Of a stretch of 29,362 bases of DNA, positions 6,578 to 13,032 are shown piece after piece; within the stretch, counting starts at the first letter, position 1; every line of letters begins with the position of its first letter. The position numbers were made by a program, and so were the translations under genes. Source of the DNA: an uncultured Clostridia bacterium (lineage in GTDB: Bacteria > Bacillota > Clostridia > Christensenellales > Aristaeellaceae); the NCBI GenBank assembly GCA_937906775.1, contig CALCUD010000058.1, positions 1 through 29,362 on the forward strand. Reading direction: 5' to 3'. The notes beneath the pieces were generated by a model that searched no databases, was not told the DNA's origin, and saw only the letters and a program-made list of their open reading frames with translations.

Positions 6578-6758
6578 GTGGAGCATAGGGGAGTCGAACC
6601 CCGTCTCGCTGCGCTCGGTCAAATTCGCAATAGTCGTGCAAGGCACTGCCGTGCCTTGCTCTCCTTTGCTCATTACGCCTTCTCCCGCTTTCACCTTTGG
6701 TGAACAGCCCACCGGGCTGACGCGGGATGCGGCGCCTCTCCAATGCGAATGTAGCGCA
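6577..6758 (-). ncRNA. Candidate multi-branched structured RNA with tRNA-like T-arm at its 3' end
   Basis: Read on the minus strand, paired blocks nest without conflict. TGCGCT/AGCGCA (6753-6758 with 6610-6615) and ATTCGCA/TGCGAAT (6744-6750 with 6623-6629) close the structure. Inside are CGCC/GGCG (6731-6734 with 6676-6679) and CCCGC/GCGGG (6722-6726 with 6684-6688). These enclose two abutting perfect 6-bp hairpins with 3-base loops (6705-6719 and 6690-6704). A separate 9-bp hairpin with a tetraloop lies at 6638-6659. The 3' end is GGGG-TTCGACT-CCCC (6588-6602), a T-arm lookalike, plus TATGCTCCACA and then a terminator. No tag-peptide or 5' tRNA half was found, so it is not tmRNA. A foldable recombination site is the main alternative. 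Transcription direction is inferred from the terminator and T-arm orientation. Confidence 0.45.
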
Positions 6759-6778
6759 CTAACAAACGTATTGTACTT

Positions 6779-7041
6779 TTGCCCCACTTAAATCTCAGAA
6801 CTGTTGATTGTGTTGGGGTATTAGTGCAGTCGCATGGCAACTGTAACAATACCCGCTTCTCACAATATATCTTTATATCACAATGTGGCTCGTTTCGTGT
6901 ATTTATTTCGACAATTATAATTGAGTTTCTTTCACATAGATTGAAAAAATGTACAGTTGCTATGCAAGACAAAACATCGCAAACAAAAACAGGACAATCT
7001 GCTTTCCATACGATAGAATATAACTGAAAGGCGGTGATCCG
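6779..7041. other. A+T-rich intergenic stretch before the AraC gene
   Basis: This stretch separates the structured element from the AraC regulator. It has an open plus-strand frame of 82 codons (6779-7027) without ribosome site or protein-like character, which I do not accept as a gene. The AraC operon promoter probably lies here, but I see no clear -35/-10 pair that I would defend. Confidence 0.4.
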
Positions 7042-7878
7042 ATGGACTGGGTCAAAACGATCAATGCAGCGATCACATACATGGAAGAACACCTGACAGA
7101 GGAAATCGGGCTGAATGACATTGCTGGAAGGATCAGCATTTCGCCGTTTCATTTTCAGCGGGCGTTTTCTGTGATTGTTGGTATGACACCGGCGGAATAC
7201 ATGCGGGCCAGGCGTTTGTCCCAGGCAGGTGTGGAGCTGGCGCATGGCGAGTGCCAGGTGATCGATGCAGCGCTCAAATATGGTTATGATTCCCCGGAGA
7301 GCTTTGCAAAGGCATTCAGCCGGTACCATGGTGTATCTCCGGTGCAGGCTAAAAACGGAAGCCCCGTTCGTTTTATGAATCGGTATATCGTCAGGATCAT
7401 CATTGAAGGAGGCAGCGTGATGGAGTACAGAATCGAAAAATGGGATGCATTTGACTTGGTATTGCATGTAGAAACCTTTGAACCCGGAACGGATGAGACA
7501 GCGATCCCGGCAATCTGGCAAGCATATTATGAAGACGAGAACTGCCGCAAGCTCCGTGGAGCAATTGGTGCCTGCGCATCGTTGGACGATGATAGCCGTC
7601 GGCTGTATGGTATTGGCTGTATGGCAACTGATGTGGAGGGCATACCGAAGGGCTTTCAGGTGATCCATGTTCCAGCATACACTTGGGCGATCTTCAAGTG
7701 TGTAGGACCTGCAAAAGATTCCTTCAAAGAGACCTGGCACCGCATCTATAAGGAATGGTTGCCAGGGACGGAGTACGAGTTCCTGACAGACGGTTATCTG
7801 GAGCGGATCTTGCCAGGTGAATCCACCGCGCCGGATTATGTTGGTGAATTGTGCATCCCCATCAGGACGGGAGGATGA
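7042..7878 (+). CDS. AraC-family regulator with GyrI-like effector-binding domain
   Basis: A 278-aa protein. Residues 5-105 carry the two HTH motifs of AraC proteins (LNDIAGRISISPFHFQRAF and the signature ending ESFAKAFSRYHGVSPVQ). Residues about 127-276 are a GyrI-like/SOB small-molecule-binding domain (MEYRIEKWDAFDLVLH start; VGELCIPIR end), as in SoxS/Rob- and BmrR-type multidrug sensors. Such proteins usually activate export or modification genes on binding hydrophobic ligands. AAAGGCGGTGAT precedes the ATG. It is first in an operon with the DUF2007-like protein (ATGA overlap) and the APH-fold kinase, so these are probable targets. An internal ATG at 7420 has AAGGAGG exactly 7 bases upstream, which could give a free effector-binding domain of 152 aa. 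Confidence 0.9.
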   Translation: MDWVKTINAAITYMEEHLTEEIGLNDIAGRISISPFHFQRAFSVIVGMTPAEYMRARRLSQAGVELAHGECQVIDAALKYGYDSPESFAKAFSRYHGVSPVQAKNGSPVRFMNRYIVRIIIEGGSVMEYRIEKWDAFDLVLHVETFEPGTDETAIPAIWQAYYEDENCRKLRGAIGACASLDDDSRRLYGIGCMATDVEGIPKGFQVIHVPAYTWAIFKCVGPAKDSFKETWHRIYKEWLPGTEYEFLTDGYLERILPGESTAPDYVGELCIPIRTGG

Positions 7879-8318
7879 ACAGATTTGCCGGGATCAATAT
7901 GTTGAGGAACATCATAATTTGGATTATATGCGCAGCAGGTGGCGCCATGATCGGTTTCCAAGCCAATAAGCTGGATACCACGCAAAACACAGTCCTGTTC
8001 ATTGTGGGCTTGATGATGATCAGCCTTACCATACAACAGATAGGCAAGCAGACCATGATGGAAAAACGAAAAAGAAACCGGATACGGAATAAATGGATAA
8101 AATTACCCCCTGCTTGGAATACGGCACAGGCGTATCAAGCAATCAATTTGCTAAAAGATAACCGTATCAATGCAAGAACGCTGCCAGACGAATTCAACGG
8201 CACCGTGGGAAATGAACGGATGATGAATATGAATTCAGATGCTATGTGGCCTATATTCGTCAAAGCAAGGAATGCAGAGCAGGCGATCATGATTCTGTCC
8301 GAAGAAGTTTTGTACTGA
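7875..8318 (+). CDS. Small membrane protein with DUF2007-like C-terminal domain
   Basis: A 147-aa protein with two hydrophobic helices near the N-terminus (about residues 9-26, IIIWIICAAGGAMIGF, and 37-53, TVLFIVGLMMISLTIQQ). A basic stop-transfer stretch (KRKRNRIRNK) and a soluble domain follow, whose pattern (AYQAINLLKDNRINARTL... WPIFVKARNAEQAIMIL) fits the DUF2007 ferredoxin-like 'signal transducing' fold. The frame opens at a GTG at 7851; I place the start at 7875, where ATGA overlaps the AraC stop. GGGAGG abuts it, so ATG 7899 is the other possibility. Operon context suggests a membrane role linked to the regulator upstream, otherwise unknown. Confidence 0.72.
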   Translation: MNRFAGINMLRNIIIWIICAAGGAMIGFQANKLDTTQNTVLFIVGLMMISLTIQQIGKQTMMEKRKRNRIRNKWIKLPPAWNTAQAYQAINLLKDNRINARTLPDEFNGTVGNERMMNMNSDAMWPIFVKARNAEQAIMILSEEVLY

Positions 8319-8336
8319 TGCCGGAGGTGAATATTG

Positions 8337-9335
8337 ATGGATGAGCGTTTACTCATCAGGCAGGCAAAACAGTTGTATTCGTTGGAAAACTGCGGGATCA
8401 CGTGCGTGCCTAGGCATGAGGGTGGTCGCAGTACGGTATATATTATCACCAAAACGGATGGAAAGAAGACTGTGCTGCGGGTATCTTCCCTGCCGGACAG
8501 GTCGGAAGCGGATTATCTGGCAGAAACCGAATTTATGCATTATCTCGCGTGTCACGGCGCCCCTGTGACAGATGTGATCCCTTCCAAGAATCACTGCCTT
8601 GTGGAGCGGTGCGAACTGGACGGACAGACCGCATATCTGTGCATGTTTGAGTATGCGGAGGGGATGCTCCTGTCTGACAACGGATACCGTTATCGGGAAG
8701 GTGCTCCGTTGGAAGAATATTTTTTCAATACCGGTAAGGTACTTGGCATGATCCACCGTCTGTCAAAGCAGTATGTTCCGCAGTATCCCCGCATGGCGTA
8801 CAAGGACAAATATAACAGGACATACATCAACGAATTGATCCCCGATCGATACGAGGTTTTGAAAGCAGCGATCTTCCGACGCCTTGCGTTGTTTGACACT
8901 CTGCCTGTTGATTCCGAAACTTTTGGAATGGTCCATTTCGATTTTAGCGATGGCAACTATCACATAGATATGGAAACCGGCAAGATCACAGTTTTCGACT
9001 TTGACAATTGCATGAACTGCTGGTTCATGTTTGATCTTGCCAATCTGTGGACCCACGGTGAGGGCTGGTGCTGGCATATTGAGGATGCAGCGGAACGCAA
9101 GGCATATATGTGGAGCTACTATAATACAGTCCTTGCCGGTTATCGGACGGAAACAGATATTCCCGAAGCGTTGTTTGCCCAACTGCCGTTGTTTATTGAT
9201 ATGGTGCTGATTGAGAATATTGTGGATGAGTTTGAATGTTGCGCAAGAGAGGGAGAGCTTCCCAAGAATGATGATATTCAGGATGCGGCGGAATGCCTGA
9301 TCCGGGATATCCCTTATGCCGGCCTCATCATCTGA
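8337..9335 (+). CDS. Aminoglycoside phosphotransferase (APH)-fold kinase
   Basis: A 332-aa protein with the small-molecule kinase fold shared by aminoglycoside phosphotransferases, choline and homoserine kinases. It has a loop-like segment (HEGGRSTVYII, about 28-37) and a lysine region for ATP binding. The catalytic HFDFSDGN (H200, D202, N207) is the Brenner motif. VFDFDN (D221/D223) takes the place of the usual IDWE/D metal-binding loop. All key residues are present, so it is likely active. The substrate is unknown: these stand-alone Firmicutes APH proteins more often act on metabolites than on drugs. GGAGGTG about 8 bases before the ATG at 8337 decides the start over a TTG three bases earlier. 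Last gene of the AraC operon. Confidence 0.85.
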   Translation: MDERLLIRQAKQLYSLENCGITCVPRHEGGRSTVYIITKTDGKKTVLRVSSLPDRSEADYLAETEFMHYLACHGAPVTDVIPSKNHCLVERCELDGQTAYLCMFEYAEGMLLSDNGYRYREGAPLEEYFFNTGKVLGMIHRLSKQYVPQYPRMAYKDKYNRTYINELIPDRYEVLKAAIFRRLALFDTLPVDSETFGMVHFDFSDGNYHIDMETGKITVFDFDNCMNCWFMFDLANLWTHGEGWCWHIEDAAERKAYMWSYYNTVLAGYRTETDIPEALFAQLPLFIDMVLIENIVDEFECCAREGELPKNDDIQDAAECLIRDIPYAGLII

Positions 9336-9480
9336 TCAGAGGACGGCATGGTTATTACCGCATATTATTGATGCGCATTGTCCGGAGAATGCAGGGGACC
9401 GTTTTCCGACTATTGGTGTTTGTATTAACAATAATTACCTTTCCGGGAGAAAGGAACGCGCCCTTGGACCCGTCTGCCGG

Positions 9481-9501
9481 TGCGGATCCGGATGATCCGC
9501 A
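9481..9501. repeat. GC-rich palindrome at the boundary between accessory and core DNA
   Basis: TGCGGATC (9481-9488) pairs with GATCCGCA (9494-9501) around a 5-base loop. There is no T-run on either side, so an intrinsic terminator is doubtful. It lies in the 208-base gap between the converging APH and C_GCAxxG_C_C genes, where base composition shifts. ATTCCGG occurs twice just after it (9501-9507 and 9517-9523). Confidence 0.4.
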
Positions 9502-9543
9502 TTCCGGCAATGAAATATTCCGGTAAAAAGGATCGCGGGATGA

Positions 9544-10110
9544 TCAGCTTTCCGCCGTACCCGAAAGGATCGCGTCCGCTTCCAGCAGCAGACGCGCCAG
9601 AACCGTTGCGCCGCGGCGATAGACATCCTCGCATCCGACAGCGGCGCCGTATTTTTCCACTTCCGGCGGCTTGATCTCGCGGCAGTATACGGATCCGGTC
9701 TCCTCCCGGAAACGGGCGATCCAGACGGAAACAAGCGTCCGCACATTCTGTTCGGACTGCAGGGGATGCATACGGGCGTACAGATAGGAGATCAGCATGA
9801 TTCCGGCTTCAATGATCCCGCACCGGTCTCCTGTTCCGCCGCCTCCGCCGAAGAAGCCGCAGGCGCTCCGGATGACATCCGCAGGAACCGGGAATCCGAG
9901 CGCTTCCGGAATCGCGCGGATCACCGCTTCGGGGCAGTGAAAGCCTTTCCGCTTGTATTCAACAGCCAGCTGACCGGCTTTCGCGATCATGTCCTCCGGA
10001 TCCAGATTGCTTTTTGTTCCGTAAACAGCCATTTTCATTATCCGCGGAGGATTCCGGAATCGGAATGCCCCGGCCCTTTCATCATATTCTGATCCTGCGC
10101 TCGCAGGCAT
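9544..10110 (-). CDS. C_GCAxxG_C_C-type putative redox protein
   Basis: A 188-aa open frame. GFHCPEAVIRAIPEALG (C59), SACGFFGGGG (C84), GDRCGIIEAG (C97), then C143 and C160 reproduce the cysteine spacing of the C_GCAxxG_C_C family. These small proteins are thought to be redox-active and often occur near oxidoreductases. Here the GCAxxG element reads ACGFFGG, so the match is imperfect. The first ~24 residues look unlike protein (MPASAGSEYDERAG...). ATG 10038 or 10032 is a plausible alternative start, but the start at 10110 has AGGG 5 bases upstream. It stands alone, 62 bases downstream of the ABC exporter operon on the same strand, and could be read through from it. Confidence 0.75.
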   Translation of the reverse strand: MPASAGSEYDERAGAFRFRNPPRIMKMAVYGTKSNLDPEDMIAKAGQLAVEYKRKGFHCPEAVIRAIPEALGFPVPADVIRSACGFFGGGGGTGDRCGIIEAGIMLISYLYARMHPLQSEQNVRTLVSVWIARFREETGSVYCREIKPPEVEKYGAAVGCEDVYRRGATVLARLLLEADAILSGTAES

Positions 10111-10172
10111 TGACGCCCTTTTTTCTGAACATCCTGTATTGTAACACCGGATGAAAAATAATCAATCCCGGA

Positions 10173-10973
10173 TCAGCTGCCCGTGGAGCGGTAATGCCTC
10201 ATGGCCCGGTAGAAAAGCAGGGAGGTCAGCGCCAGAAGGACCGCACCGGACAGCGGGCATACAAAGGCCGTCCACTGCGGCCAGTTCCAGAGAGGTTTTC
10301 CGAGAATGTGGGAAACGGGCACATGCAGTGTGAGGGAGAAAGGCGCGATGACCGAAAAGATCAGCTGAACCGGACGGGGAAACGCGTCGATCGGGTATTC
10401 GCAGGCGCTTCGGCCGCCGTAGGTCAGCACGTTGACCATTTCCAGCGATTTGACCGAGAAGATGCTGCAGGTGACTTCAATCATGAACAGGCCCAGCACA
10501 AGACAGGATCCGAAAAAGAGCGCTTCCGCCAGAAGCAGGATCCGAAGAGGCGTCCACACCAGGGAAAGCTGCAGACTGCCGGCTGTCAGCGCGGCGATCC
10601 CGACCGCGATGCAGCCGATCCGCCGCGGATCCACGTCCCGGCAGACCAACTGCGTCAGAATACCTCGCGGACGGATCAGCAGCGTATCCATTCCGCCCTG
10701 ACGGATCATCCCCTCGATCCCGCCGGTGATCCCGCGGCAAAAGATCTCGGTCAGATAAAACGCCAGACTCATTACCCCGAAGAAAATCATCAGCTCCCCG
10801 CCGGACCAGGAACGAAGACCGCCGAAACGGTCGATGACCAGCAGGACCGCCAGCATTTCGCCTGCTTCCATGACGAACTGCGCCAGCGTCTGGACCGTGA
10901 AGGAAACAGGATATTGCAGACGGCTTTTCATCAGCATCCGGATGGAATGAAGCCAGAATCGTACGGTACTCAC
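10173..10973 (-). CDS. ABC-2 family exporter permease (second permease)
   Basis: A 266-aa integral membrane protein with about six hydrophobic helices. The pattern ('SWSGGELMIFFGVMSLAFYL', then 'GGIEGMIRQGGMDTLLIRP' with the conserved re-entrant-like GxxxxxIRxGxxDxLLIRPxG) is that of COG3694-type ABC-2 permeases found with the COG4587/COG4586 partners. The start is GTG at 10973, with GGGAGG 10 bases upstream overlapping the previous gene's end; the two genes are 6 bases apart. With the other permease it should form the heterodimeric membrane channel. Substrate not known; such three-gene systems are linked to drug or lipid export in Firmicutes. Confidence 0.9.
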   Translation of the reverse strand: MSTVRFWLHSIRMLMKSRLQYPVSFTVQTLAQFVMEAGEMLAVLLVIDRFGGLRSWSGGELMIFFGVMSLAFYLTEIFCRGITGGIEGMIRQGGMDTLLIRPRGILTQLVCRDVDPRRIGCIAVGIAALTAGSLQLSLVWTPLRILLLAEALFFGSCLVLGLFMIEVTCSIFSVKSLEMVNVLTYGGRSACEYPIDAFPRPVQLIFSVIAPFSLTLHVPVSHILGKPLWNWPQWTAFVCPLSGAVLLALTSLLFYRAMRHYRSTGS

Positions 10974-10979
10974 GGTTTC

Positions 10980-11771
10980 TTATCCTCCCTGCAGCACGAG
11001 TCGTTTGCGGTTCACGTTCCACAGCAGCATGCCGGCGGGCATCAGCAAGGCTGTCCAGATCACCTGCAGCGCCCAGACCGACAGGACCCCGCTCAGCGGC
11101 TGCAAGCCGGTATAGAGCCGGATCGGCGCGTCAAGCAACTGCGCGTAGGGGAGCAGGCGGATCACCCGCTGCCAGCTGTCGGGGAAAAGCGTCAGCGGCA
11201 GAATGTTCCCGCAGAAGGTCATCATCAGCAGGTTCATCAGGGCCTGAATCCCCCGGCCGTCCAGCGTAAGAAGGGTGAAACCCGTGGAGATCGCGTCCAG
11301 CGCGCAGACGCAGAGCAGACCGAGGAACAGGCTCACAAGCGCCGCGGCCAGCGCGGGCAGGGAGACGGGCCCCCGGATGCCCCAGCCGGCCGGGAGCAGG
11401 ATCGCGATGATCAGCATCGGCACGGAGCGCAGAAGGCTGCCGATCAGCTTCTGCGCCATACCGCGGACGTAATAATACGCGTAGGTATTCAGCGGGCGGC
11501 AGAGATCATAAGCGATCCCGCCCGACCGTATCTTTTCTGTCAGCTCCATGTCGAAGGACAGAAACATCCGGAAAAAGGACTGCTGAAGCCACACATAGGT
11601 TACCACGTCCTGCAAAGGAAGCGACTGAGGGCGCGTTTCATACAGGGCGCGGTAGACGGCGATCAGGATCAGCCCGAAGAAGGTCTGACAGATGACGCCG
11701 CCGAGAATGGCGCCGCGGTAGCGGAATTCCTCCCGGAACCGCATCCGGAATACGGCAAAGAGCGCTCTCAC
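10980..11771 (-). CDS. ABC-2 family exporter permease (first permease)
   Basis: A 263-aa integral membrane protein of the COG4587 type, with about six membrane spans (for example AILGGVICQTFFGLILIAVY near residue 21). It contains the matching 'LTEKIRSGGIAYDLCRPLN' segment, the equivalent of the IRxGxxDxLLxRP motif in its partner. The start is GTG at 11771, overlapping the TGA of the ATPase gene by four bases (GTGA), with AAGGAG upstream, so translation is probably coupled. Forms a heterodimer with the next gene product. Confidence 0.9.
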   Translation of the reverse strand: MRALFAVFRMRFREEFRYRGAILGGVICQTFFGLILIAVYRALYETRPQSLPLQDVVTYVWLQQSFFRMFLSFDMELTEKIRSGGIAYDLCRPLNTYAYYYVRGMAQKLIGSLLRSVPMLIIAILLPAGWGIRGPVSLPALAAALVSLFLGLLCVCALDAISTGFTLLTLDGRGIQALMNLLMMTFCGNILPLTLFPDSWQRVIRLLPYAQLLDAPIRLYTGLQPLSGVLSVWALQVIWTALLMPAGMLLWNVNRKRLVLQGG

Positions 11772-12730
11772 ATTCCCATCTCCTTATACATGTCCGCGAC
11801 CAGCCGGTCGATATTCTGCGGCTGAACGGTGAGGTCCCGTATGGAACCGGCTTCCTGCAGAGCGGTCAGCAGCGCCGGCGTCGGAACGGCATCCGGCCGG
11901 TAGGAGATCCGGAGACTGTCCCCATCCTGAGAAACCGTACAGCTTTCCGGCAGCACGGGGCGGACCGCCTGATCCGCATATCGGACGGTGACGGTACGGA
12001 CCGTATCGTAGGCGGACAGAAGTTCGGACAGACTTCCGTCATAAAGCTTGGCTCCGTTTCCGATCACCATGACCCGGGGACAGAGCGCAGAGATATCCTC
12101 CATATCATGCGTGGTCAGCATCACGGTTGTACCGTTTTCCCGGTTTTCCTGCTTCAGAAAATCGCGGATCATCAGTTTGCTGATGGCGTCCAGCCCGATT
12201 GTCGGCTCATCCAGAAACAGCAGTTCCGGCCGGTGCAGCAGACTTCCGGCCAGCTCGGCGCGCATTCTCTGCCCCAGGGACAGGGAACGCAGCGGTGTAT
12301 CCATGAGCGGAGCGAGATCCAGGGTCTCCGTCAGCTGTTTCAGACGGGAACGGTATTCATCCGGTGAAAGCCGATAGATATCTTTCAGCAGATCATAGCT
12401 GTCACGGATCGGCACATCCCACCAGAGCTGGGTCCGCTGGCCGAAAACAACGCCGATCCGGCTGACATGACGCCTGCGTTCCTGCCACGGGCAGATCCCG
12501 CCGACGGTGACCGCACCGCTTTCCGGCGTCAGAATCCCGCTGAGGATCTTGACTGTCGTTGATTTTCCGGCGCCGTTCGGGCCGATGTAGCCGACAAGCT
12601 CCCCCTGACCGACATCAAAGGATATGTCATTCAGCGCGAGAACAGGACACTTTTCCCGGACCAGACTGCCCGGCTTCTTCTTCCGGACCGTATAGGTCTT
12701 ACACAGATGATCCACATGAATATAACTCAT
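11768..12730 (-). CDS. ABC exporter ATP-binding protein
   Basis: A 320-aa ATPase of the COG4586 type that powers the two permeases downstream. Walker A GPNGAGKST (50-58), Q-loop region (GQRTQLWW, about 97-104), signature LSLGQ (150-154), Walker B LLFLDEP (170-176), H-loop H208. A C-terminal domain after about residue 230 (VRTVTVRYADQ) is typical of this subgroup. The frame is open to 12904, but residues before MSYIHVDHLCKTY are not protein-like. The ATG at 12730 has GGAAGGAG about 10 bases upstream, and the extra codons overlap a leader terminator, so 12730 is the start. Expression is likely governed by the promoter at 12895-12923 and attenuator at 12826-12865. No drug specificity can be read. 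Confidence 0.95.
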   Translation of the reverse strand: MSYIHVDHLCKTYTVRKKKPGSLVREKCPVLALNDISFDVGQGELVGYIGPNGAGKSTTVKILSGILTPESGAVTVGGICPWQERRRHVSRIGVVFGQRTQLWWDVPIRDSYDLLKDIYRLSPDEYRSRLKQLTETLDLAPLMDTPLRSLSLGQRMRAELAGSLLHRPELLFLDEPTIGLDAISKLMIRDFLKQENRENGTTVMLTTHDMEDISALCPRVMVIGNGAKLYDGSLSELLSAYDTVRTVTVRYADQAVRPVLPESCTVSQDGDSLRISYRPDAVPTPALLTALQEAGSIRDLTVQPQNIDRLVADMYKEMGM

Positions 12731-12825
12731 TCTGGAATTACTCCTTCCCGGCGCGGCAGGATCCTCCCGGAATCGCTGCCGGATCGATCGGATCAATATT
12801 TTGTACTGTGTTCTTTCCGGAGACC

Positions 12826-12865
12826 AAAAAAGCCTCCGCAAGGAAATTTTTCCGTCGCAGAGGCT
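12826..12865 (-). terminator. Leader terminator (putative attenuator) before the ABC exporter operon
   Basis: On the minus strand AGCCTCTGC (12857-12865) pairs with GCGGAGGCT (12831-12839, one G-U) and is followed by a six-T run (12826-12831 region). It lies between the promoter and the ATPase start, about 95 bases before the ATG. Upstream in the leader, TTGCAGA (12875-12881) can pair instead with TCTGCGA (12855-12861), which would break the terminator. A four-codon ORF (12870-12884, Met-Leu-Ala-Asp) covers that segment. Confidence 0.75.
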
Positions 12866-12894
12866 TACATCAGTCTGCAAGCATGTGTGGGCAG

Positions 12895-12923
12895 AGTATA
12901 GCAAGACGGATACAATGTGTCAA
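12895..12923 (-). promoter_or_regulatory. Near-consensus promoter of the ABC exporter operon
   Basis: Minus-strand TTGACA (12918-12923) and TATACT (12895-12900) are separated by exactly 17 bases. Transcription should begin near 12888 and give a leader of about 160 nt that contains the attenuator. Confidence 0.85.
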
Positions 12924-12957
12924 GACGGTTTTTCTTCCGCGGCCGGCCCGGTTACTC

Positions 12958-12986
12958 TTTACGCATGAAGGACATCATTGTATAAT
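12958..12986 (+). promoter_or_regulatory. Promoter of the GH51 gene
   Basis: TTTACG (12958-12963), 17-base spacer, perfect TATAAT (12981-12986). The GH51 start is 47 bases downstream. It is back-to-back with the ABC operon promoter, 35 bases apart. Confidence 0.7.
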
Positions 12987-13032
12987 GGCACGGACAGGAT
13001 CACCTGAAAATGATATACGGAGGGCTTGCCTT

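Noticed and set aside
6028..6588. Plus-strand ORF of 186 codons
   Set aside because: It runs across a tRNA-like end, a terminator and the structured element and is out of frame with the protein-like remnant at 6012-6188.
6577..6760. tmRNA (ssrA)
   Set aside because: The T-arm and 3' strand are similar in style to tmRNA, but no matching 5' acceptor strand, no GG...D-like loop and no tag frame ending in LAA were found upstream on the minus strand.
6577..6770. Integron attC site
   Set aside because: Core sites of the GTTRRRY/RYYYAAC type are not present at the right places, and there is no integron integrase or cassette array.
6691..7740. Minus-strand ORF of 349 codons
   Set aside because: Antisense to the AraC gene and across the structured element; no protein-like features.
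10194..11825. Plus-strand ORF of 543 codons
   Set aside because: Antisense shadow of two ABC permease genes, Gln/Arg/Asp-rich with no domain.
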